Source: DASXKD01 sp963734725
Lineage (GTDB): Bacteria > Actinomycetota > Actinomycetes > Streptosporangiales > Streptosporangiaceae
Assembly: GCA_963734725.1 (NCBI GenBank)
Contig: CAVTIX010000015.1
Location: forward strand, 1 to 64,000
Length of the DNA: 64,000 nucleotides
Direction of reading: 5' to 3'
Below the pieces are notes generated by a model. The model was not told the origin of the DNA. It made no database searches and was given only the letters and a program-made list of their open reading frames with translations. The translations under genes were made by a program, and so were the position numbers. The stretch's first letter is position 1. Each line of letters opens with the position of its first letter. This document shows positions 55,107-62,906 of this stretch, piece after piece.

Positions 55107-55480
55107 ATGACCAGTTCCGTCACCCGACCAGCGGCCGTCGTCGTCCCCGCAGCTGGCACCCACCGCGTCGCCGGCCACCGTCCCACCATCCCCGCTGCAG
55201 CCAGGCGCCTGTTCGGCGTTACCGTCCGCTACACCTTCGGGATGGCCGACGGGGAGATCCATATTGCCGACCCGGTGCGGGAATCTCTGGCACAAGCGAC
55301 GATCTCTGACGCCAGCGTCCACACCGCCAACCCCAGCCGGGGCTCCGCCGCCCGATCGGCCCGGTTCCTCGCCATCGACGCCTACCCCGGCATCACCTTC
55401 ACCTCCGAACGCGTGGACCAGGCCGGCGGGCACTGGCCGGTGCGCGGGCGCTGTCGGTGCGCGCGGCGGACCGGCCGGGT
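55107..55480 (+). pseudogene. YceI-family lipocalin-like protein, truncated
   Basis: ATG 55107 (55089 also possible). GTHRVAGHRPTIPAAARRLF, GVTVRYTFGMADGEIHIADP, ATISDASVHTANPSRGSAAR and SARFLAIDAYPGITFTSERV follow the YceI beta-barrel pattern (polyisoprenoid-binding, about 180 residues). After HWPVRG near 55445 the frame shifts and a stop (GRPG*) or unrelated sequence follows. The last third of the barrel is missing; the PAP2-kinase gene starts there. Confidence 0.7.
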
Positions 55481-55531
55481 TGAGCCGGCGGGGCAGGGCC
55501 CCCGGCTGGTAGCCGGCGGCTGGCTGCGCAC

Positions 55532-57748
55532 ATGGACTGTTCTCGGCGGGGGTGGCGGGCGTTGAGTCACGATGTCGGGCGCGTGGTCGCTCGGGACGGC
55601 GCGGCCAGCTTGCCGCCCGACCCCGCCGCCTACGGGGCCGGCCGTCAGCGCCGCCCGACCGGCGCGCCGCCGCCGCTGCCGCACCCGGTCAGCATCAGCA
55701 CGGCAGCGTGGCTGGTCGGAGCGGCGGCGGTCCTCGCCGGTGCGTTTGTGGCCTCGCAGCCCACGCCGTGGCTCCGGATGGACGACCGGGTCAGCACGTG
55801 GGTGCTGCGGTGCCTGGCCGGGATACGGACGCCGTGGCTGACCGATGTGGCCAACGGGATTAAGGCGGCGGGCTCGGGCTGGGAGGTCACCGTGCTCGGC
55901 GTGTCGGTGGTCGCCCTTACGGTTGCGTTCGGCCGCTGGCGGCACCTGCTGGTGTTCCTGTTCAGCCTGGGTTTCCTCAAGATTGCCGGGACGTTTGTCT
56001 ACCTCGGGCTGTCGCGGCCACGGCCGCACGGCGTGCCGATCATCGGCAGCTGGGGCGGGTATTCGGGCGGGTCGCCGCCGGTGGCGTTGCTGACGCTCTT
56101 CCTGATGGGCATCGTCTGTTGCCTGGCCGTGCCGGGCCGCGCCCGCACCTACACCAAGGCGGCGGTGGCCGCCGTGATCGCCGTGTTCTGTCTGGCTCGC
56201 CTGTACCTGGGTGTCGATCATCCCGACGATGCGCTGCTCGGCGCGGCGTTCGCCGTGGCGATCGCGGTCACCGCGTTCGGTTTCTTCACCCCGGACGAGG
56301 TATTCCCGGTCTCCTACCGCCGCGGCAAGACCGCGCACGTCGATGTCACCGGCCCGCGGGAGGAAGCGATCCGCCGGGCCGTGCGGGACCAGCTCGGGCT
56401 CACGATAGCCGAGATCAAACCGGTCGGCTTGGAGTCGTCCGCGGGCTCTACCCCGCTGCGGCTGCGGGTCGATGGTGGTCCGGATGAGTACCTGTTCGCC
56501 AAGCTTTACACCAAGGGCCATGTCCGCGCGGACCGTTGGTACAAGCTGGGGCGGACCATCCTCTACGGATCCTTGGAAGACGAGCACCCTTTCCAGACAG
56601 TGCGGCGGCTGGTCGAGTACGAGGACTACGCCCTGCGCCTGCTGCAGGACATCGGGGTCCGCACGGCCCGGCCTTACGGGATTGTGGAGATCACGCCCGA
56701 GCGTGAGTACCTGCTGGTCACCGAGTTCTTCAAGGATGCTGTCGAGATCGGCGAGGCCCACATCGGCGACTCGGTGATCGACCAGGGGCTGGCGCTGATC
56801 CGCACGCTGTGGGACGCGGGGATCGCCCACCGAGACATCAAGCCGGGCAACCTGATGGTCCGCGGCCGGGCGCTGCTGCTGATCGACGTGGCCTTCGTGC
56901 AGGTGCGCCCGTCGCCGTGGCGGCAGGCGGTCGACCTAGGCAACATGATGCTGGTCCTGGCGGTGCGCACCGACCCGCAGCGGGTCTACCGGCGGGCGCT
57001 GGCTTACTTCACCGAGGCCGAGCTCGCGGAAGCGTTCGCCGCGACCCGCGGGGTGGCCAGCCCGGCGCAGCTGCGCGCGTTCATGAAACGGGACCCGCGT
57101 GACCTGCTCAGCGCATTCCGCGCCCTGGCCCCGCCGCGACCGCCGATTGGGCTGCAGCGCTGGAGCGTCAAACGCGTCGCCCTGGCGGGCGCGGTGCTCG
57201 CCATCGTCGCCGTCAGCGGGTTTTCTGACGTGAGGGCCTTCTCCCCGGCCGGTGACCTGGGCGCCTCCGCCCCCCGCTGCGGCACCGGCCACTCGATGAT
57301 CCTGGCCGCCCAGGCCGTCCCGTCGGCGGCCAGGCTGCCCTGCATCGCCGCGCTCCCGTCAGGCTGGAGTATCGGCGGTGCGGACATCTCCGGCGGGAGG
57401 GTTAGCTTCTGGCTCAACTCTGATCGCGCCGGGCCGGGCGCCATCACCGTCATCCTGACGGCCACGTGTGACATCTCGGGCGCCCGGCAGATCCCATCCG
57501 ACCAGCCCGGCACGCGGCGGTTCGAGCGTCCGCTGAGCCTGCCGCCGCGGTTCTCTGACCTCCGCTTCTACACCTTCCCCGGCGGCTGCGCCACCTACCG
57601 GTTCAGCTTCGCGCCCGGCGCATCCTCTGTGCTGGCCATCGCCGCCGGCAGCGCGCTCTCATTCCAGCCCCGGCCGACGCTCGTCGATTTTGTCCAGCGC
57701 ACAGAGGGCCTTGCCCTGTGCGGCCGCGGTGCCCCGTGCCGCGGCTGA
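55532..57748 (+). CDS. PAP2-like membrane domain fused to a RIO/lipopolysaccharide-type kinase domain
   Basis: Up to 738 residues (start uncertain: ATG 55532, TTG 55562 or GTG 55583). An N-terminal PAP2-type six-helix domain spans about 50-240 (LSRPRPHG, then degenerate GGSPP for PSGH, and RLYLGVDHPDDALLG). A kinase fold follows: LFAKLYTKGHVRADRWYKLG, YEDYALRLLQDIGVRTARPY, IAHRDIKPGNLMV (catalytic HRD near residue 432), LLLIDVAFVQVRPSPW (metal-binding Asp), LVTEFFKDAVEI. A further membrane helix near 570 and an extracellular domain with four Cys (RCGTG, LPCIAALPSGW, GGCATYRF, LCGRGAPC) end the protein. Known actinobacterial architecture; probably lipid-linked substrate handling, but unproven. 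No frame breaks. Confidence 0.8.
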   Translation: MDCSRRGWRALSHDVGRVVARDGAASLPPDPAAYGAGRQRRPTGAPPPLPHPVSISTAAWLVGAAAVLAGAFVASQPTPWLRMDDRVSTWVLRCLAGIRTPWLTDVANGIKAAGSGWEVTVLGVSVVALTVAFGRWRHLLVFLFSLGFLKIAGTFVYLGLSRPRPHGVPIIGSWGGYSGGSPPVALLTLFLMGIVCCLAVPGRARTYTKAAVAAVIAVFCLARLYLGVDHPDDALLGAAFAVAIAVTAFGFFTPDEVFPVSYRRGKTAHVDVTGPREEAIRRAVRDQLGLTIAEIKPVGLESSAGSTPLRLRVDGGPDEYLFAKLYTKGHVRADRWYKLGRTILYGSLEDEHPFQTVRRLVEYEDYALRLLQDIGVRTARPYGIVEITPEREYLLVTEFFKDAVEIGEAHIGDSVIDQGLALIRTLWDAGIAHRDIKPGNLMVRGRALLLIDVAFVQVRPSPWRQAVDLGNMMLVLAVRTDPQRVYRRALAYFTEAELAEAFAATRGVASPAQLRAFMKRDPRDLLSAFRALAPPRPPIGLQRWSVKRVALAGAVLAIVAVSGFSDVRAFSPAGDLGASAPRCGTGHSMILAAQAVPSAARLPCIAALPSGWSIGGADISGGRVSFWLNSDRAGPGAITVILTATCDISGARQIPSDQPGTRRFERPLSLPPRFSDLRFYTFPGGCATYRFSFAPGASSVLAIAAGSALSFQPRPTLVDFVQRTEGLALCGRGAPCRG

Positions 57749-57886
57749 GCCGGGAGGCGGCACCGGGGCGGGGCAAGCAGCCTACCGCTGGCCATCCTGA
57801 GCGGCTGCCCGGTGACCCGCACATCGCGTCGTCCTTTCACAACATCGGCGCGGCCAGGCGGCCGCCGCGGCATCGAGGAGGAGCCA

Positions 57887-59317
57887 ATGCACATAAATAT
57901 CGCGAGTTTGCGCCGTGGTTTCGCGGGACAGGTGCTGTTGCCTGATGAGGCTGGTTACCACCAGGCACGGCGGGTGTGGAACGCGATGGTGGACGGGCGC
58001 CCAGCGGTGATCGCCCGCTGCGCGGGCACCGCCGACGTCGCGGCGGCGGTGCGCTTCGGCCGCGGCCGGGGCCTGGAGATCGGGGTCCGCGGCGGCGGCC
58101 ACAACATCGCCGGCCTGGCAATACCCGCGGGCGGCCTGATGATCGACCTGTCGCTGATGGGCGCCGTCCGCGTCGATCCGGGCCGGCGCCGCAGCTGGGT
58201 GCAAGGGGGCGCCCTGCTCGGCGCGTTGGACCGGGCCGCCCAGTCGGTCGGCCTGGCCACCACGGCCGGCAACGTCTCCCACACCGGCGTGGGCGGCCTG
58301 ACCCTGGGCGGGGGAATGGGCTGGCTCGCCCGCCAGTTCGGCTTGGCCTGCGACAACGTAGCCCGCTTCGAGGTCGTATCCGCCGACGGCGAGATCCTGC
58401 ACGCGAGCGAGGCCGAGAACCGGGACCTGTTCTGGGGCCTGCGCGGCGGCGGCGGGAACTTCGGAATCGTCACCGAGTTCGAGTTCCGCCTCCACCCCGT
58501 GGGCACCGCCGCCCTGACAGCCGACCTGTTCTACACCCTGCGGGACGCGCCGCAGGCGCTGCGCAGATGGCGCGACCTGATCGCGGTCGCGCCGCCCCGG
58601 GCAACGCTGACTGCCTGGGCCGGCGCTGCCGGTGACTGGCCGTTCCTGCCACCCAGGCTGCGTGGCCGGCCGATGGTGAGCGTGGGGTCCGTATGGACCG
58701 GCGACCCAGACGCCGGGCAAGCGCTGCTCCTGGCGCTGCGCGGCGGCACGCCGCCGGTAGCGGAGCAGACCGAGGCGCTTACCTACCTGCAGCTGCAAAG
58801 CATCGACGACGCCGCGCAGGCCCCCGGCCAGCGGCGATACTGGAAGGGCCACTACCTGCGCGAGTTCGGCGATGACGCGATCGGCGCCTTCATCTCGTGC
58901 GGAGCCCACAATGGTGACGGGCAAATCGGCCCGGCTCTCCTGGCATCCGGCGACCTCCAGGCCTACGGCGGTGCGATCGCCGCCGTCGGCCACAGCGAGA
59001 CCGCCTTCAGCCACCGCGACGCGCTCATCGAGTTCGTCGCCCGCGCAGGCTGGACCGACCCCGCCGAGGATCAAGCGCGGATCTCCATCGCCCGGCAATA
59101 CGGCGCGGCCATCGAACCCTACGCCAGCGGCGCCTACGTCAACGACCTCACCGACGAAGGCGCCGAAGGTGTCCGGCGCGCCTACGGCACCGGCCAGATG
59201 ACACGGCTCGCCGCACTGAAGGACCGCTACGACCCCCACAACATCTTCCACCTCAACCACAACATCCCCCCTGGCCAGCCCACCACGGGCACCGGCGCCA
59301 CCAGCACTCGCCAGTGA
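57887..59317 (+). CDS. FAD-linked oxidoreductase, BBE/6-hydroxynicotine-oxidase type
   Basis: ATG 57887 follows GAGGAGGAG. The 476-residue enzyme contains the PCMH FAD-binding domain: AVIARCAGTADVAAAVRFGR, IGVRGGGHNIAGLA (His near 71, expected 8-alpha-N1-histidyl FAD link), WVQGGALLGALDRAAQ, GVGGLTLGGGMGWLARQFGL, and the C-terminal BBE motif AYVNDLTDEGAEGVRRAYGT, RLAALKDRYDPHNIFHLNHN. No Cys sits at the usual second link, so FAD is probably bound once. Oxidises alcohols, amines or sugars. Its paralogue at the right edge of the window is of the same family. Confidence 0.9.
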   Translation: MHINIASLRRGFAGQVLLPDEAGYHQARRVWNAMVDGRPAVIARCAGTADVAAAVRFGRGRGLEIGVRGGGHNIAGLAIPAGGLMIDLSLMGAVRVDPGRRRSWVQGGALLGALDRAAQSVGLATTAGNVSHTGVGGLTLGGGMGWLARQFGLACDNVARFEVVSADGEILHASEAENRDLFWGLRGGGGNFGIVTEFEFRLHPVGTAALTADLFYTLRDAPQALRRWRDLIAVAPPRATLTAWAGAAGDWPFLPPRLRGRPMVSVGSVWTGDPDAGQALLLALRGGTPPVAEQTEALTYLQLQSIDDAAQAPGQRRYWKGHYLREFGDDAIGAFISCGAHNGDGQIGPALLASGDLQAYGGAIAAVGHSETAFSHRDALIEFVARAGWTDPAEDQARISIARQYGAAIEPYASGAYVNDLTDEGAEGVRRAYGTGQMTRLAALKDRYDPHNIFHLNHNIPPGQPTTGTGATSTRQ

Positions 59318-60149
59318 CCGAACCAGACAAGGGCTCCACAACGACGGCCGGGAGATTGCTCAGGGAACACCAAAGTGCCCACAATGCGCCACGGCAGGTG
59401 GGCTGGGCTGGTCACCCGCGAGCAAGAGGCGGGACCTTCCAGCAGTACAGCTAGCTGGCCGTCAAGCTCGGCACGATAGGCCTGGCCGTCCTGCCCACCG
59501 CCAGGCTGCTCAGCCTCATGGTGATCTACTGCGCCAGCCCACCGACCGGGCCGCCGGACTCGCCGACAGCGCTTGGCCGATGCAAGGCAGGTCGGTCGCT
59601 CTGCGCGCCGGGCGGCTTTGCCAATGGTCGCAGCGCAAGTGCAGCCAATTCGGCGCCACACCGCAGCTGGCCGCCACACCGGCTGCTGGCTGGAGGGGCT
59701 TCGCGCAGCGCAACGCTGAACTCACCGCCGCTCTTGTGGAAAGCTCAGCGTGACTTGCGCTGCCCCCGCCGCCGGCCAACTGAGCCCGGCGCGCAGCGCT
59801 TGCCTGGCTTGTGGTCCATGGTCATCGAGCGTCCGCACGAAGCCGGAGGCCGTCCATATCGCAGGGTTACCAACCCGGCATGACACCCGCAAATGACACC
59901 AACGAATTGGACCGGACCGTCCGTAGCCTCGATCCGTCCCGTAAACAGCGTTGGGCGCGGCCCGCCGGCGCGAACGGCTGATCGCGGCCAAGCCGGGGGC
60001 GTCACCCGGGTGAGACGCTGCCCCAGCGGGTCCGCCAGTTCCGCGCGGAGCCGAGGCAGGGCGTCTTCGCGGTAGCGTTCCTCACTCACAGCACCCAAGC
60101 GCTGGCCTTCACCCAGCTTCCGGTAACGGCCTAGCGCCCCGGTCACGGA
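59318..60149. other. Long gap, weakly coding-looking pieces only
   Basis: On the minus strand RYRKLGEGQRLGAVSEERYR and EDALPRLRAELADPLGQRLT, then PRPTLFTGRIEATDGPVQFV (59900-60130) look protein-like but match no family I can name. The plus strand near 59540-59740 also has a short plausible segment. Probably relics. Confidence 0.35.
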
Positions 60150-60388
60150 GAGCAGGATCTACGGGCCGGCCTTGCGTGCTGCCCAAAAAGCCGCGCTCTA
60201 CGAACACCTGACCGGCCCGGTCGTGGCAAACCCGCGCCGGCCGGGCAAGCCACTGGACGCGCCATTCCAGCAGGTCCTGTCCACCCGGCGCGGCGACTAC
60301 CAGGCCCTCAACGCCATCGACGAATGCGCACGGGCCATCGCAGTCCTGACCGTCGCACAGGCGTGACGCCTACCACCCGCGATAAGCG
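60150..60388 (+). pseudogene. RelE/ParE-type toxin relic, frameshifted
   Basis: RIYGPALRAAQK, ALYEHLTGPVVANPRRPGKP, LDAPFQQVLSTRRGDYQALN, AIDECARAIAVLTVA follow the RelE fold (helix hairpin, then beta-sheet with RRGxYR and late IDxxxxxVxVxxVxHR). A base is missing before the final helix, and the other frame finishes HRRDAYHPR and TAA at 60386. Sits beside the second tRNA-Ser repeat; no antitoxin is visible. Confidence 0.6.
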
Positions 60389-60545
60389 CACGCAGATCGC
60401 CCAATTCAGCGCGGTGCGCGCAGTCATGCCAAACGATCGCCAAGCCGTGCAGAACACTTCGGGACTGCGCGCGTTCTCCGCGAACTTCCCGATCACTCAG
60501 GGTGAGCGTTTAAGCAGGGTGCACGCCGCGGCGGCATGTGTGCTT

Positions 60546-60915
60546 CTGTTCAGGGCGGTCCAGGGACGTCCGGGGCGCCGGTGACCAGGCACAACAGCCG
60601 CGGTTGATTCCGGTTGTGGGGCCGCCCACGGCTCGTAACTGAGCCCAATAAATGAGACCACGGGTGCATGCGGCATCCACTGCCGACCGCCAGGGCCGGT
60701 GTTTGTGCAGGTCAGTGGCGGTGGAGGTGGGATTTGAACCCACGGAAGACTTGCGCCTTCACACGCTTTCGAGTACTGCGCACCACCGTTCACCACCGGC
60801 CGCCAGCGTCCTGACGTGGGCGGACAGGCGGCCCGTGGCCGCCGGTGAACGCTCGCGGACGGGGGTGAGTGAGACCAAAACTGAGCCCAGGCCCGGGCCA
60901 GGGCCGGCTGCCCAG
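60546..60915. repeat. Direct repeat copy 2 containing a tRNA-Ser 3' half (att-like)
   Basis: Same order and orientation of blocks as 51866-52235. The tRNA part here is unexpanded and closer to a genuine tRNA end. Confidence 0.75.
60716..60775 (-). tRNA. tRNA-Ser(CGA) 3' half only (fragment), copy 2
   Basis: Minus strand: CTCGAAA anticodon-loop-like sequence, variable arm GAAGGCGCAAGTCTTC, GTGGGTTCAAATCCCAC T arm, CTCCACC acceptor strand, G73 and CCA. No 5' half is present upstream. Consistent with an attachment-site remnant. Confidence 0.65.
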
Positions 60916-61257
60916 GGGCGGCGGCCGAATCGCTGGACGGAGTAGCGCTGCATGCGTGCCCGTAACCGGACATAGGCAACGATTCGTGCTACATGGATCC
61001 CAAAATTGCGCCGATCGCCGAATCCGGCGCGCCTCGACGGCGTGGCAGTTGGCGAGGCGCCGGGTACCGATTGTCTAGTTCTGTTCGGCGCGTCTGCTGG
61101 CCGTGTTAACCCCAGCGCAGGCGGACGTTGCCGGTGACAGTGTGCTCTTTCGTCTGCGGTTGGGCCGTCAGGGGCGGGGCCCAACGCTCGGGCGGCAGGT
61201 GGTGGCACGGCGCGTGGTCATTCTGGCCTGGGCCAGTGGTCAGCGCGGGCCGTGCGG
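60916..61257. other. Gap with no recognisable gene
   Basis: Between the repeat and the DUF1326 gene; nothing recognised. Confidence 0.45.
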
Positions 61258-61902
61258 TCAGGAGCCGGAGCGGTAGTCGAAGTCGGTGGTGAAGGCGGCG
61301 TGGCGGCGTCCGCGCACTTCCCAGCGCAGCGCGGGGTCGGTTGATTGCAGCGCGTCGGCGTGGAGTTCGGTGCCGGGGTGGTCGTTGCCGGGGATGCCGC
61401 ACCGGACGTTGCCTGGCTCGGAGGCGTCGCCTTCGGCCTCGGCCGTCAGGTAGCCGACGACGCCGATGCGTTTGCGGGGCGCGGAGTGTTCGAGGGTGAT
61501 CCGGGCTGGGCGCACGGCGTGGACTTCGCCGATGGCTGGGCCGTACTGCCGTGCGACCGTCCCGCCGGCCCGGCCGAGGAAGATATCGGCGATCGCGGCC
61601 CGCTGGCCGGCGTCGGCGCCTTGGTCGATGTAGAGGACGACCTCCCAGGGGGTGCCCGGCTGTACTCGGTCGAGGTAGCGGAGGGACATTACGGTCCGCA
61701 GGCCGGACAGGTCGAGGCCGCCGGCGTGGCCGTGGTGGATATGCCATGACAGGGCGCCGAAGCATTCCCCGAAGCTGGAGGGCCCGCCGGGGCGGCCGCC
61801 CACGCTGCGGCACGGGCAGATCGCCTCGCAGTTGCATGCCTCGAAGTAGGAGCCCCGGACGTGCCAGTCCGCCACCGGGCCCTGCGCTGATACGGTCATC
61901 AC
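61258..61902 (-). CDS. DUF1326 domain protein
   Basis: Start ATG 61902 (or 61899) overlaps the stop of the DUF2182 gene, so the two are translated together. The 214 residues include the conserved start ADWHVRGSYFEACNCEAICP and CRSVGG (CNCxxxCPC-type cluster), GECFGALSWHIHHGHAGGLD, LSGLRTVMSLRYLDRVQPGT, WEVVLYIDQGADAGQRAAIA and DIFLGRAGGT. The Cys/His-rich start suggests metal binding; the biochemical role of DUF1326 is unknown. Complete. Confidence 0.85.
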   Translation of the reverse strand: MMTVSAQGPVADWHVRGSYFEACNCEAICPCRSVGGRPGGPSSFGECFGALSWHIHHGHAGGLDLSGLRTVMSLRYLDRVQPGTPWEVVLYIDQGADAGQRAAIADIFLGRAGGTVARQYGPAIGEVHAVRPARITLEHSAPRKRIGVVGYLTAEAEGDASEPGNVRCGIPGNDHPGTELHADALQSTDPALRWEVRGRRHAAFTTDFDYRSGS

Positions 61903-62735
61903 ATGCCTCCCATTCCGCCCGGGCCGGCGGCGTAGTGCAGGCCGGGTGCCAGGCCCGGCTCGAAGATAACCGCGACCGCCAGGGCGAGCGCGGCGATGCC
62001 CAGGGCGCGGCTGAAGCGGGCGCCCCGGGCCCAGGTTTTTTCGGTAAGAACGGCGCCAGCCAGGACCACCATGGCGATCACGTTCATCAGCCCGAAAGCA
62101 ACCAGGAGCGCCATCAGGGCCCAGCAGCAGGCCAGGCAGAATGTGCCGTGGTAGAGCCCGGCCCGCAGGTCACGGGTTCGGCCCCGGTAGGCGCCGAGCT
62201 TGAGCATGAATCCGAGCGGCGAGCGGCAGCGGGCCAGGCACCGGTCCTTCAGCGGGGTGAGCTGGTAGGCGCCGCAGGCGGCGAAGATAGCCACCGCCGC
62301 CGCGGTCGCCGCGGCGGGGTGGCCTCCCGCGAGCCGGCCGGCGAGCCACGCCAGCCCATAGGCGGGCAGGGCCGCCAGGGTCCACACGATCAGGTAGCCG
62401 GAAGCGAACGCACCTAGCCGGGAGCTACGGCCATCGGTGAAGGTGCGCGAGTACAGCGACGCGAACGGCGCCGCCGAGGGCAGCATCATCGCGGCCATCA
62501 TCAGCGCCCAGACGGCGGCAAATGAACCGGCACCCAGGCCCATGGTCCCGGGCATCGAGCCCATATCGCGGGCCAGCAGCACCACGCCGGCCCATGCGCC
62601 AGCGGCCGCGACCAGCAGCAGCGAGGCCGACGGCGTCAGCTGCCGCAGACTGGGCGCCGCCGGGGCTGATCCGCCCGCGCGGCCTCGCGCGTCCGCCGGA
62701 CCCGTCGCCGGGCCGGTCATTGCGTCGCTGTTCAT
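61899..62735 (-). CDS. DUF2182 family metal-binding membrane protein
   Basis: ATG 62735 (GTG 62750 also possible); about 278 residues with six or seven membrane helices. Family landmarks are AVWALMMAAMMLPSAAPFAS (Met-rich AMMLPS), LIVWTLAALPAYGLAW, GAYQLTPLKDRCLARCRSPL, GLYHGTFCLACCWALMALLV and EKTWARGARFSRALG. The C..C and CLACC motifs plus Met-rich helices suggest copper or other metal handling, as predicted for the family. It is followed with a four-base overlap by DUF1326, a pairing seen across bacteria. Confidence 0.88.
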   Translation of the reverse strand: MNSDAMTGPATGPADARGRAGGSAPAAPSLRQLTPSASLLLVAAAGAWAGVVLLARDMGSMPGTMGLGAGSFAAVWALMMAAMMLPSAAPFASLYSRTFTDGRSSRLGAFASGYLIVWTLAALPAYGLAWLAGRLAGGHPAAATAAAVAIFAACGAYQLTPLKDRCLARCRSPLGFMLKLGAYRGRTRDLRAGLYHGTFCLACCWALMALLVAFGLMNVIAMVVLAGAVLTEKTWARGARFSRALGIAALALAVAVIFEPGLAPGLHYAAGPGGMGGM

Positions 62736-62906
62736 GTCGCCTGCTCTCACTGTTTGCTGTGAAGGATGATGGCCTGACCCGCGCCGCCGGTCCGGCTCCG
62801 CCCCGGATCGGAGCCGGCTGGGCGGGGATCAGCGCGGCCGCGCCGGTCCTATCTGAGCTGCAGGTCTGGCCCGGGGGCGCAACTTCAGGTCACGTTCTTC
62901 CCCGGC

